Shown piece by piece: positions 11,227 to 23,672 of a stretch of DNA of 64,000 nucleotides. A model generated the notes under the pieces. It searched no databases. It was not told the DNA's origin and saw nothing but the letters and a program-made list of their open reading frames with translations. The stretch comes from Branchiostoma floridae (lineage: Eukaryota > Chordata > Leptocardii > Amphioxiformes > Branchiostomatidae): positions 10,974,623-11,038,622 of the forward strand of contig NC_049993.1 of the NCBI RefSeq assembly GCF_000003815.2, in the 5' to 3' direction. The first letter of the stretch is position 1. Each line of letters starts with the position of its first letter. Position numbers and translations under genes: made by a program.

Positions 11227-14200
11227 ACAATGTTTCATCGGGAACTCAAAAGCTAACCACGGATCAAAATGCACATACAAATTCACCATAAGGATCTTCA
11301 GTTATAACTTATAGGCGCGAACTCACAAACACAACAAAAACAGTACCCCGTCGAAGTTGAACTATTCCCGGAGGAAACAAGCAAAAAAGTCAATTTGCGT
11401 TTCACTAAGCACGCTTTAGCGAGATAGGTCAATATAAATTGATAAGGATACATGGCAAATCAGGGGATCGCTAGGTAGTTAGGCTGTAATTAACTTTTCA
11501 TTGGGTTTCACCGTGTCGTTAATCGGTAATTAACTCTGTATTGGTCACGGCAGCAAATTAGCGGAAAATCCATTGATTTATGCATAGGGCCGGAAACCGG
11601 GTCAATTCTTTGCGGTTGAACTGTCATTTCTTCGTCTGTAGCACTTCTGTATAACCAGTTTAATCTCACACTTCTTTCACACCTTCTGATATTTTGAAAT
11701 GTGAAGGAAAAAGCTACGGGACAAAAGCTTCTATATATCCAAAATCCAAATGATATATGGGTACACAGGCCGGTACGATGCTTGTTTATTTAGTCGCACT
11801 TTAAAAACATAATAAATACATAGCAAAGAAATTTGAATGAAATATAACAGTGCAAGGGAGCCCTGAAGCTTGTGCTTATATAAATGTCCAAAATTATAAC
11901 AGTTAAATTAACTAATTAATTATTCAGAAGAAATCATGAATAAATAAAAAAAATAAAGAAGAATAACTAAATAACCAATACAATCAAATGACGTAACTTT
12001 TTTTAACTTAAATGGAAGACAATTAAAGTTCTTAAATTCAAATTTACTATGCACAAGTACACAGTATGATGCTATAATATTGTAATACATGTATAAGGAG
12101 ATCAACAATGAAAGTATGAGGCACACAGGTTCAACCAGGACCACCTTTGCTTGTTTGAAAGATCTTACCAACATCGTTCTGTAACAGGAAGGCGAAACTC
12201 ACTCATCTGTAGCCTGAGCAAAGTGTTCCCCGCTGAAGGAACCCGGCGAGTTCCTTTTCCCGGCATAAACAAAGTCACTGCCGAGGTTAAGTGCTGCAGT
12301 CATTAGGGCGAACCAAATTAACAACTTGGTCAACGTCAGAGGATTGGTTAATGTTTGTTCTCACCAAGGAGGTTGAAAAAGGAGGTTCTCACCAACTAGT
12401 AGTAGTCCAGACAGGACGCAAGAAATATATTTGTACGTAGCCAAATACAAAATGTGCCAGTAACGTCCTCTTGCGAATATGTGACTTTGTAGAACTTCAA
12501 TATGTGACAGTTGCTGATCAAGTTATAATCGTTATTAGTCGATAAACTCGACTCGTTTTCATCGATCGATAAAGAACGAATAAGATTATGTAGCAATGGC
12601 TATATCACTTTATACTAAGCTATTTCTAATATGTAAGATCCACTTACACTCCTTTCGCGGCGAAATTTGTACATGTAACGAAATATCTGCACAAAGTAAT
12701 AAAGTTTGAGCAGAGTAACATAACATCCATCCTAGCTTGTGATTTATAGCATGTTGCATTTGGAGACTTCCCCGCAACGTATCCCTCTTATGAAGTATGA
12801 GCACAAATCTTTGTAATGTAAAGGAAATCAGGAACGTTTATGAGGAACATTTGATTTCTCTACTTTTTGTCGCCGCCACCTTAGGAAAATGAAAGAAGAG
12901 CCAGGCCCGCCAAACCCAAAGTCAACTTGGCTTTCTGTGAGGAGTTATCGGAAAGAGGGGAGGAGCAGTTGTCAGACAGGGCCATAGTGGGTGGCCATCA
13001 GGACAGAACGGGAAATCTACTTTACGTGTATCGTCCGAGAATCAATTTTTCTCGGTCAATCCATCTTAGTACGGTCCCGGTCCAGCGCAAATGAGAGAAA
13101 CAGACAAATCGACAGGACTCGTGACGTCCTGTGGGTTAGGGAGTACCTGGCCGTCTTAGCGCATTACGTCCTGCTTCTTCGCCCCTAACCAGGGCATCCA
13201 ACAATGGTCTATTCTTTAGTTTAGGTACGAAATATTTATAATGTATCTAACAATGTCTCAAGAGCTTGTCATACCGGTCATCTCATACTCTTATAGTTAG
13301 AATGTTTGCTTTACACCTACACGTTGGATTAGGTTAGATAATTAGCGTTTAATCCTACATTTAATGCCAGAATCACATAATTCAAAGCGATACAAATCAT
13401 TTCATTTCAAAACATACAGTTATTGTTGATAAGTGATGTTTACGTACTGATGATAATGATACTGATAGTGTATTTTCATTCCCTTGCGTTTGTTTGGAAT
13501 CATTGTAAGTGATGAACTTCAGCATATTGTACAATCCGATGTTCTTGGCTATCTTGTTACTGTAGGCGCTGTGAAGCCTGTTTGACCATGAAATTGGCCT
13601 TGTTTTTGTTGCAATCAGTCCGCATGTGGGAAATACATCAGCTGTTCCAAAATGTGTGGGAGAGGAGAAGTGTACGAGTGATCCTGTCCTACTGGTCACT
13701 TCGCCTGACCTTCTCAACTGTGTATTTAGCCTTAAACTCTCTGTGGTCCCTGAGGAAAGAGAGTGCCCAGCTCCATCGCACGTTTTCTTGAACATGTATT
13801 TAGAAACGCACGAAATGGGTCAACAGATTTATTTTCCTTCATTATAACTACAAACTTCAAGTTATCACTTCCGATCGTCGAAGAGTAACTGAGGATGAAT
13901 GACAATTCGTTGATACAATGTTATTACAAATCACATGTCAACTAATCAAAGTATACTGCACGTCCTTTTAGGTAGATAACTTCCTAGACTATTTCCAGAC
14001 GGACTATCAAATGGCCTCAAACAGGGCCGTGGGGGAGAGACGGACCACAGTAGTCCTACAGCACCCCTCCCTTTACCCATGTAACCCCCACACCAATCGG
14101 TCTGCTCAGGACAAGCGGCGGGCCCTTTGTTCAGGCTATCAGCTGCTCATAACCCGGTCCCCTGCCAACAGTTGAGTGCGGTGCGGCAATGGGGACGTTT

Positions 14201-15481
14201 TTGGTCAAGCTCACTGAAACTTGCAATCTTGACCACCTGACCTACGATGTCCGCAGTGAACAGAAGATAAATGTGTCTCCACTGCTCCGTTATCTGACAT
14301 GATCAGAGATGTGGCGGCTGGATATCAGCTGGACACAGATACCTGTCCGCCTAGGGACCATTCACCTGTCTGACACATCACAAAGATGGCACTAATAAAA
14401 TAGCAGTTTGCCAAATAGGGTGAATCTATGTTCGCGACGAATGATGTTCACCATAGCAGGGAAAAGGAAATCTTCACAATGAAATAGAAAAGAAGGAAAC
14501 AAAATTGTCTTAGACTCATTAGCAGTGATTTACAGACCAGCACGAGTAATCTATTAAAGCAGTTGGTCGACCAGAGGAGACGAATGAAGGACCACTTTTG
14601 CAGCTCGGCGCAAACGCGACAGCAAACTTACTACTTTTTCTCCATGAGAAGGGTCAACAACAAATAATTCTGGTGGGGGATCCTCCCCAAACCCCTTTCC
14701 CCCAACATCTAGCTGTCACTGAGGACGTCTACCGTGATTGATTGAGAGTTGATAAGACGCGGAGACTAGGCGCGTGGTCGGGACAGTTTGACCTGCCTGT
14801 AGGAGATGTCTTATCTCCTGACATCAGCGGTCTGTCTGCAGTAACCGCCCCACCACGCCTGAACTTCGTGTGTGGTTGGACTTCAAAGGTTTCTATCTTG
14901 TTATCTGCCCAAATTCGGGTAACAGTGAAGGGTGTACGACGTATATCGTCTACACATATGTAATTCTCATGCATTCGATCCTGATGATCATGATGTATGC
15001 AGCATTGACAAGTAAAGTTTTGTGTCGCACTTACCCATGCAGCTACATACGTATTGTAAATGTGGAATACAAGTCCTTGCAAATTGATGTCAAACTTGCT
15101 GTTTCAGCTGCATGAAATAAAGACATGTGCGTACAATTATGACATGAAAGTTTATGGAGAGCTAAAAGCTACAATTAAGTTGTCATGTTACAGGTGGATG
15201 CCTTTACAATTCTCTGTAACCATTCTTAGAAATCAGCCGGACACATCGCTATAGACCGTTGAGTGCAAAATGTACCAGGTCCCCGATCACATGTCCTGTT
15301 ATCAGCAAGGTGGCGTCAACAGTCAGAGAGACTGGAGCATGGGTATCACTCCTTTTCATCAAGCAATTAGACCGCCTCCCCCTACAGTAACACTCACCAC
15401 AAGCATTTAAATTGTTGTCAAGCGCTACACGTACGTTGAGTTTGTCCTAGGACAGAGCCCGATTGCAATCTGTACAATTAG

Positions 15482-15551
15482 AATCGCCGAATTGTCTTAG
15501 GACAGATTGTCTTAGGACCGATTGCGATCAGTCCTGGGACAATCGGCGATT
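15482..15551. repeat. Inverted repeat / fold-back sequence
   Basis: AATCGCCGAATTGTCTTAGG (15,482 onward) pairs with the stretch ending GACAATCGGCGATT (to 15,551), arms of about 21 bp with one bulge. Several short GTCCTAGGAC-like palindromes sit in and just upstream of it. Probably a MITE relic. Confidence 0.6.
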
Positions 15552-17633
15552 TTCTCGAATCGCAATCTCTAATGTGACATATACGCGGAAACATAGTTTC
15601 ATTCAAATGCCAAAGTGCTGTATTTTCTCTTAGAACAAAAAATTACAAAAGTGGCAATAAAACTTGATGACGTCATCCACATGGTGCACATGGTCCAAAC
15701 AAAACCATACTTATCTTTCTTTTGTGCCCAGCTATCATTATTTGTTATAACTCCATTCTTTCTGGATTCATTAATGAGAAAACAATGGAAGGTCAGAATG
15801 CCAACTTAGCCGGGGAGGAAACCTTGAGCAAGTCTTGCAGCTCTCTTCATTACCCAAGTCACCTTTAGCAATTGGCGCTAGCCCTCTATTCCACAAAATC
15901 TACAGGAGTCAAAGGGTCCATTCTTATCATCATCACTGTTCCTTCTTCTTATTGCTTGCTTTGATTACACCTGTACATAGATTTAATCAGCTAGAAATAT
16001 GACAAACTTATCAAAAGACGTTGATGATCATCTTGACGCTTCCTTCTGCACTGTACCTCTCACTCTGAACTACACAGCATGGCTGATAACAAATAATATG
16101 GACGCCCACAAGTCATACATTACAGTTTTACGACCCATTTTACAGCAGGCAATGAAGTTCTAAAATAGAATACCACAGATGAAATAAACCCAATTACCTG
16201 AGGAGCAGCACTTGTCTTTACGATGAAGCCTATAAAGTCAGAAGTACAAGGCCATGATGCGTCACGTGGTCATGCAGCTGGTGTGTTGTTCTGTTGAGAA
16301 ATATGGACCATGTCCCACGCAGAGGGGTCATCTTAGATCACTTTTAATAGTATTTTCATCATGGAACACAATTACAACCAGCTAAGTTTTTTTAAGTACA
16401 GAACCTTCATAGGAACAAACAGTTTTAGAAAGCTTATCCCCTGTGTAATGACCATATGGACTCAAGCTATGAACAACATGTAAAAGGTTCTAGCCAAAAA
16501 ATAAATGAACTTTGCGAAATCAATGAGAAATCAGTTACATGTACTAGCTTCATGTTTTGTGTGTCATTAATGGATACATCAAATGTGGATCTTTTGAATG
16601 GTGTATAGAGCACATCATGAATATGAAAAGTACCTTTGACAAAATCCCCGGTGATGTTCATTCTTTATGTCTTTATTGCATTTTTATCTAATAAATGACT
16701 TAGATGCCATCACCTTGCAGTACTAGCCTGATATGATAGATGGGGCTGCAATGCAGTCCACTGTCAAATACTTGTATTTGGTGCAGAAAATGTAATGATA
16801 ATGGATGCATGAAAAAACATTGAAGAAACAATGACACCTACATGTATGGTTGCTGCTATTGAAGAAGGTGTGATGCTACAAGTTATAGTTGAAGCGATAC
16901 ATCATGTATAGTGGCAAACAAGATTACAAAATTATACTTTAATTTGACATTTCTGTTGCATCATTGCAAAATATATTAACTGTGTAAGCTATTGCGTTAA
17001 CTTTACAAACACATTTCTGGCTGATTATAGGTGAATTAGTTTTGCTAGCAGAACATAACTATGTAACCACTGCACATTACAAGGAATGTCATAACAAATA
17101 GTCAAAATCATACTGTAGCAATGACATCCCTGAACAACAAACCAGAACTGGGATGTGCCATGTACATTGCACAGAGCTACATAGCAGCTCAATGCTGTAC
17201 TATAAGAACCCACTATTAAAACACCATACTGCAAGAGGTCCTTCTACAACAAACTCTTCAGAACTGGACTGTGTTCATGTAAAAGCAAATATAATTGCAA
17301 ACAGCAAACAACACTTGTACCTTGGTATAAAAAACAGGTATATAAAGGTATATAACCATTTTTTGTGGCCATAAGGAAAGTGGGTTCTTACTCCACTGTG
17401 TAAACGTCTCGGGCACAGTATTGGAAGGCCGAGCCAATCCCTCTCCTTTGATACCTTTTGCCTCCCCAACCAATTCAGGTACCCATATGTACATTTACAC
17501 CTGGCTGGAGTGAAGAAAGTTGTGGAAAGTGCCATTACATCTAGCCAGGAATGCCAGCAGTCAAACCCATGTCCTCTCACTCTTGTGTCTGCTAGCCTGG
17601 CAACACTCTACCATTCAACACCCTGAGTAAGAC

Positions 17634-20600
17634 TCACCAGAACTTTAGTGAGATGTTTCTAGCATGAAGCACAACCACTACGTTACAAAGCTGTAACATG
17701 TAGGCAAACACGATACAGAAGGCCATGAAGGGTTCGGTGTGCAGCGTGTCCACACACAGGTTCACAGCTCCGGTCAGCAGGTTGGCCAGCAGGAAGAAGA
17801 ACAGCTGGTTTCTGTTGACAGCTGACAGCAGGCACCAATCAGGCAGCTGCTGTTCAGTGGGGACAGCATCCTTACTGTCACCTGGGGGAAAGTGAAGGTA
17901 CAGGTGAAGCAGCTGACCTCAGACTGAGGATGAAGTATGATACTTTTTGGGAATTGGGGAGTTTAGTGGATTGTTTCATTGCATTAAAGGGGTGTTTAGT
18001 AAATCTATGCTCAACATCAAGATAAACCAGGTACTCTATTGTCACTTTTGGTCAATCTGGTTCAACCCCAGTGGCTCAGAACACTCCTTGGCCAGCTAAA
18101 CTCCTTATGCCAACAGTAGATCTGCCTGGAGATTAGGGGTCGGTACCATGAGATGAGCACTTTGAGGATTTTTAGCACTTTCCTAAAATGTCTCATTTAA
18201 CATTGAAGTGTACCATTTCAAATCATGGTTCAGTAGACTGTTTGATACACATCACTGCACACCTACCTGTGGTTGGCTCTACACCCCAAATCCGTGGACT
18301 GTACTCTCTCTTCAACAGTCTCAGCTCCGCTGCTATGACAACCACCAGATCCACCAATAGCATACTGCCAATAATCTGGATGTTGTAAACCATCTAATGC
18401 AGAACAAAGACAACAAATCTTCTTTGTGTTAAAAATTCATGAAATAAAAAAAGCTGAAAATGGACAGTTGCCAAGTTACAATTCTTAAAAGTCTGCATGC
18501 CTTTTTCCGTAAAGGCATTGTGAGCTGATTTTAAATCACTGTTGATTGTAGCTGGACCACTCTGTCTGTAAATTTGTCCTGCAGCAGAATCAGTTACTTT
18601 TAATAAGTTCCACAGATTTCATGTTCTATGAACTATGTTCTTTGTTATCATGAATATATTATTTAAGTATTAGTGTTATTCAAAAATCCTTCCTATAGCA
18701 GAGTCGAATGCCAGATTACCCAGAAGTTATTAGTTTTGCCAGATACCCCGTAAGCACTTTTCCCAAAACCTTACGCAATAACAAGTCAATCTACTCTTAA
18801 TCATTGACCGTCATCATGAATCCCCCCATGCAGACCCTTTTCTAAGGTTGGTACGTACCATCCAGAGCTGGTAGGGGAGGTTAGCTGTACGTCTGGATAC
18901 AGGTTCCACATACTCCTCACACAGGACCAACAGGACCCAGAACACTCCACAGGACACGAGCAGCTGAACACAGCCCACAAGCCACTGCTGTACTGTTGAT
19001 CTGTTAACATGAAGGAAGTCACTTTACTGTGCAGTTCTGTCTGACTTATCTAAATTCTGGTCACATCAAAGACATATTTACAAACATGAAAATCTTGGTG
19101 ACAAACATTGCAAAAACTCCCTCTCATTCATACCCAGGAGGTAGACAATCATACCACAGTAATTAAGGGCATACAGACCTGAATAACAGTTACTGTAGCA
19201 TCTACACTTCACTCATGACAAGGGCTGTCTCCAGCATTCAATTTTTTTTCCATTCCACTTACGTTGGGAGCTTATGTTTAAATTTTCTTTGGTAAATTAG
19301 TCCTTTACAGCTACCAAAAATAAATTGTCATCAATTTCATTTCATAGTAATCAGATGGGTTGAAACTTTTGTCTGTCCCAGCAAACAAATTTCCATCCCT
19401 GGATGGAGGGACGGCTCCCAAAGACAGCCGAGCTCATGACCTTCATCCTGACCTTTTCCTAAAGATGAACCTCCCCAGCTCCACCCCAGTGAAGTAGACA
19501 GCCAGAAACCCCCAGCAGGAGCAGATCCCTTCCCTGTTGGCATCCAGGAAACCCCTACGTGAGTCCCTTCCATCAGAACCGTGCAGGACAAACTCTTGCA
19601 AGCCCTGATTGGACAGGGCAAACTGGTACTGCACTGCAAGGACCAATGACAACAGGCCACTCATACCAGCTCCGGTAAACTGGAGCACTGCAGTTGACAG
19701 GACCTGAAGGACGCAAACATGTAGATGCAATGTCAATCTGATGTACATGACCAATCAGGATAAGGATAGAACATACATGTAAGGATGTGAATACTAGTAG
19801 GTAGGGTATTAGCATTCACTGTGTTCTAGATCTACAGGGTACCTGTGAAGCAATACCTGTAACCACACTGATAATCAAGATAAAGGATAAAAATCTTATG
19901 GTAGTCTTTCTAACTAAGGTTAAGAAATAAAAACAGCACTAAAGACTTGGACTTGAAAGCTTGGTCAGTTGTGTGTGTCAAAAGTATCAGGACATTTTAG
20001 AGGCTCTTAAATGGAAAGGAGAAGGAGGGGGAATTCTTACCCTGACCACTGCTAGAGTGAAGAAGAAATTCCAGTGTACGCCGTACTCCGTCACGTGTTC
20101 CTGGTAGTCTAACGCTTTCACCACTACCATGCGGGACAAACCAATCATCCACAGGGGGGCTGTGGACCTGACAGACTGGGCGATGTTGGACAGTTTTCCT
20201 GACAAACTCCTTGGTTTAGGAGCAGTAGGACAACAGGTTATGATGTTGAACACATTATTCCATATTCAAGACAGCTATCAGTGTTATACTATCTATACAG
20301 CATATACTACTAGATGGTTGTATTGTTTGCAAGAAGGTATGCGTATATTAACATGTACCTGCTAACATACATATACAGACACATACACATACACATACGT
20401 ACAGAGGTACACACACATACAAACACAGATACATACCCCCCCCCCCCCCACACACACACACACATGCACGCACACACACAAACACTTCCGATAATGTAAT
20501 TGTACCTTGCCATTCTGTATTTTCCTCTTGCCTCAGGAGAGACGATGGCATTGGACACGACAAACGAGCCAACTCCGGCATCCATCAGACCCGTTCCGTA

Positions 20601-21759
20601 CATTTCTGCCTTGGCAAATCTCCGCGGGAAAATATGGAAATCTACCGCCAAAATACAAATCGCAGTGGCAATATTTGCATAGGCCCTGTAGTTTGTAACA
20701 AAGGGCACGGTTTCTGAAAGTTTTCTATCAAGAATTGTCTGGAGGGATACACTCTGGGTTTGAGTGGGTTTTGACATGTTGCTGTGGGTTTGAGCGGGTT
20801 TTGACGGGTTGCTGTGGGTGTGAGCCGGTTTTGACGGCTTTCTGTGGGTTGAGCCGTTTTTGTTGGCTTGCTATGGTTTCAGAAGTTTTGCGGTGCTGTC
20901 CTGTCATTGAAGACAAGTAANNNNNNNNNNNNNNNNNNNNNNNNNNNNNNNNNNNNNNNNNNNNNNNNNNNNNNNNNNNNNNNNNNNNNNNNNNNNNNNN
21001 NNNNNNNNNNNNNNNNNNNNNNNNNNNNNNNNNNNNNNAGGGAAAAAATGATGTGCTATGAAATAGAAAATATCAGGAATGACCATGAGAGACTCACTTG
21101 GTATGAACAATACTGAGGTAGACAGCCCAATGTCATACATATATGTTGTACTTACTAAATATTTTATGCTCTAAAGTGTCTAAAACAAAAAGCATAATTA
21201 TACTCCTGACTTTGTGCAAGTAGGAGCAGCCACAAGCCATAATACACCCAGGCTATCATATTGCTACAGTTTTTCTTTGGAAGTAATATTTGCTTTGCTG
21301 GGGAAATACCTCCCACATGCTCCCTCCCAGGCCTAACACTCTGGCTTCACAGGCACATGGCATGGCGGCAGCTGGTGATATGCTACATTGAACAACCTGT
21401 CAAACCTGATTTCATACTGTGATCTGTTTTCAGGTAACATTACCCCGGGATAAAAACCATACGATAATAAAAATAAAAATACAAGTTATACAACACTATT
21501 GCTTTTGATAACCATCAAACATTTAACATTCACTCATTTGACATTGTTCCACTCCAGCAAAGATGACAACCTATCAAACTTACAACTGATAGTCTTACCC
21601 AATGTTAAACTTGCTGTACATTTGCCCAAACAGCCAGGGGATGACCACAGCTCTCAGGAGCACAGCCAGCGGTGCAGAGGCGTTAACGAGGGCGATCTCC
21701 GCGACTGTGGTGCCGTTCAGGTTACTGACGAAGGCTTCCTTCTCTGTCTTGTAAGACAT
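17634..21759 (-). CDS. PIGW: GPI-anchored wall transfer protein 1 homologue (PIGW, inositol acyltransferase)
   Basis: PIGW acylates the inositol of GlcN-PI in the ER membrane, an early step of GPI-anchor synthesis. Coding exons: 21,759-21,599 ([23 protein letters not shown]), a missing exon, 20,738-20,506 ([31 protein letters not shown]), 20,209-20,041 ([20 protein letters not shown]), 19,703-19,453 ([20 protein letters not shown]), 19,000-18,859, 18,393-18,267 and 17,881-17,634 ([16 protein letters not shown], ending KFW and TGA). From the third listed exon on, all junctions are GT-AG and the phases agree. The motifs match the family from N- to C-terminus, and hydrophobic segments recur as expected for a multipass protein. 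The first lumenal/TM exon should lie between 20,738 and 21,599 and is probably hidden in the N gap. About 70 codons are absent. No frame break was seen elsewhere. Confidence 0.93.
20385..20487. repeat. (CA)n / C14 microsatellite in a PIGW intron
   Basis: ACAC-rich tract with an uninterrupted run of 14 C at 20,436-20,449, between the exon ending at 20,506 and the one starting at 20,209. Confidence 0.9.
20752..20870. repeat. 30-bp minisatellite, four units, at a PIGW exon edge
   Basis: Units start at 20,752, 20,782, 20,812 and 20,842 and share CTGTGGGTTTGAG and GGTTTTGACGG. The array ends just upstream (on the minus strand) of the likely acceptor of the exon 20,738-20,506. The PIGW frame stays open through the array, so an alternative is that the repeat is coding, giving a Ser/Pro/Thr/Lys-rich loop. 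Confidence 0.75.
20921..21038. other. Assembly gap (118 N)
   Basis: Run of N inside PIGW, between coding exon 1 and the exon starting at 20,738. It is the likely location of the missing exon; about 70 codons would need more than 118 bp, so the gap size is probably an underestimate or the exon is split. Confidence 0.95.
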
Positions 21760-21840
21760 GGTGTTTGATTGGTTCAGAAGCTCAACTGGTGGTAGAACAA
21801 ATTAACTGTTACAGAGGTACCAGGAAACACTAGTGCTCAA

Positions 21841-21864
21841 CCAAGGACGTTATAACGTCCTTGG
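21841..21864. repeat. 24-bp perfect palindrome upstream of PIGW start
   Basis: CCAAGGACGTTA is followed immediately by its exact reverse complement. It lies 82 bp upstream of the PIGW ATG, probably inside a 5' UTR intron. It could be a dimeric factor site or the core of a MITE. Confidence 0.85.
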
Positions 21865-21970
21865 CTCAACATAACACTAAAGAAATGGCAAATAAAATAC
21901 CCAACATGTCATCATCACCCCCTCCCCTCACGATCTTGGCCGGTGGTATCCTTGCGTTAACATTACTTAC

Positions 21971-22140
21971 GGTTTTCATTGATAAAATCTTGTCAACGCC
22001 CTGTTGAGCAATGTATCCTCAGCCAATAAGAACACGGTTTTATCCCCGTAAACAGGTACATTCGAGACGTAGCATCGCAAAACGCGGTTATTTCACAGAA
22101 CACCGGCACAGTTCTGATCCATTTCCGCCATCATGGAATG
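21971..22140 (-). promoter_or_regulatory. Probable PIGW promoter and 5' UTR exon
   Basis: On the minus strand, ATGATGGCGG at 22,134-22,125 resembles a YY1-type initiator motif common in housekeeping promoters, and a CCAAT-type motif (GCCAATAAG) lies near 22,023 on the other strand. A strong donor, GTAAGTAATG, follows position 21,971. A pyrimidine-rich acceptor ends at 21,786. Together they suggest a short non-coding first exon spliced to the exon with the ATG. Confidence 0.45.
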
Positions 22141-22334
22141 TTCGACTTGTCAAAGGGGAGGTCAAAGGTACATTTCTGTAATTGAAAAAAATTTAAAGCC
22201 TTTTGAAATCCCATTTACACAAAAAATATTATTTTATATGATGTTTTTATGATTAAATACCTTACTGATTAAAGTAAAACGTTGTGTCATGTATAAGTTG
22301 TGACGAGACTATAAACTACGCATCCCTATGACTA

Positions 22335-22512
22335 GTGGTTCCTACCCGAACTGTACAAAGGTCAAGCGCGGGAGTTTTGAAGCTGACCTTGCCTCATGTC
22401 GTCTGCAATGCCCCGACAACGCCTTCTGTCACTCCAATATTGTTGTTTTTCTGTAAAGTTACCAGAGCATGCCGAGATGCACGGCTTTCGCGAATTTCCA
22501 AGAAACACACTG
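22335..22512. repeat. Dispersed repeat, copy 1
   Basis: Shares an ordered series of blocks with 36,625-36,801: GCGGGAGTTTTGAA, TGTCGTCTG, CCAATATTGTTGTTTTTCTG, ACCAGA, GAATTTCC and a final AAACACACT. The downstream sequence ACAGTCAAACCTGTATTAGC (about 22,574) resembles a repeat motif widespread in invertebrate genomes. Confidence 0.6.
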
Positions 22513-23672
22513 ACTAATCTTCTGTTCGGTCACTATGGTGATGCCTGATGACTCAAAAAGGCCAATCCCATACAGTCAAACCTGTATTAGCGACCACCTT
22601 TGCAAAGCTCGCATGTGTTTAGTAGCGTTTAGCTAATATCTGTAGTGGATCCAGTATGCGGAACGCTGTAACTACCTACGACGTTTTTATATTCTCGACA
22701 AAGGCAAGTTGATATCGAACTTTCTTATACTAAGGCGTATACAAGGAATCAAAGAAATCACAATGAAAGAGTGCTTATATTTTGTGGGTGTATCCTTGGC
22801 CACAACCACGACCTCGTCAGCTTTTATTGGATCTACTGTTAAGTCCTTCAAACATACATGTACAAAATAGTAAAAGATTTGTTTTTCAATACGTTCACAC
22901 TAAGATATGTGATCTGAAGTATCTACTGAAACACAAATATTCTATTGTGACTTTTAGCCCTTAGATGAAAATGTAAGAACCCAAGGTGAGTCGATACTGT
23001 GTATCATGAAAATACTGGTTTAACTTTTGATATAGAGTGCAATATTGTAGATAATTGGTAGATAGCGCTATTATTGCATTAGGCAGCTGTCTGACATGTT
23101 GAGTATTGCAAACACAACAATAAACTATCTAATAATCAATAAGCAGTGTAAGTCTCCATACTTCTTTTGCTTATCTTAAACTCGTTTCTTTTGCTTTTTT
23201 TCTTCATTTTGCTGATAATAACGTTAGATAACATGTAGCGCAATGCCAACCATACTTATCAAAGTTGCATATGTTCTATTTAATTGCAAATACGTGCCCG
23301 AAGACTAATTGCAAGCACAAACAACACATTATACATTGCATCTGATAATTGATGCGTCTTCGTATTTGGTCCCAAGATTAGAAAACCAGGATACACAGAG
23401 ATTTTCATCTGTTCCAATTCCTGGGTAGTATAGCGAAATGCTTACCAATATACCATCCATAGAACGGTGATGTTCCAAATGCCATAATTGTGAAGATAAC
23501 CATTACCATGATAAATATTAACACATGATATCATGATAAATAGATAAGACACTTTGCATTTTCTCCCTAAACATCTTTCCTGGAGGCACTTGTGACCGTT
23601 CTAAAACTGGAATTAAGGCTAGTTTCCACCCTCTCAAGCCTCTCAGGTTTGAAATAGAATGCACAAGCTTTG
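22513..23672. other. Spacer between METTL21-type gene 3' end and PIGW promoter
   Basis: AT-rich, no supported gene. It should contain the 3' UTR of the minus-strand methyltransferase gene near its right end; no clear AATAAA was located on that strand close to the stop. Confidence 0.45.

Larger units (their letters stand above)
7601..17633. other. Ten-kilobase stretch without a recognisable gene
   Basis: No frame here shows a domain, codon bias or paired splice sites that I would defend. It holds fold-back elements (11,055-11,226; 15,482-15,551) and copies of the ATCTCCAAGCAG terminal motif (9240-9251, 10,003-10,015). It separates the minus-strand gene starting at 7.1 kb from the 3' end of PIGW. 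Confidence 0.5.

Noticed and set aside
13397-13795. 132-codon minus-strand frame
   Set aside because: Ser/Thr-rich without a recognisable domain, overlapped by equal-quality frames on the other strand; no splice evidence.
20868-21140. Frames reading through the N gap
   Set aside because: Translation of N is meaningless; these are artefacts.
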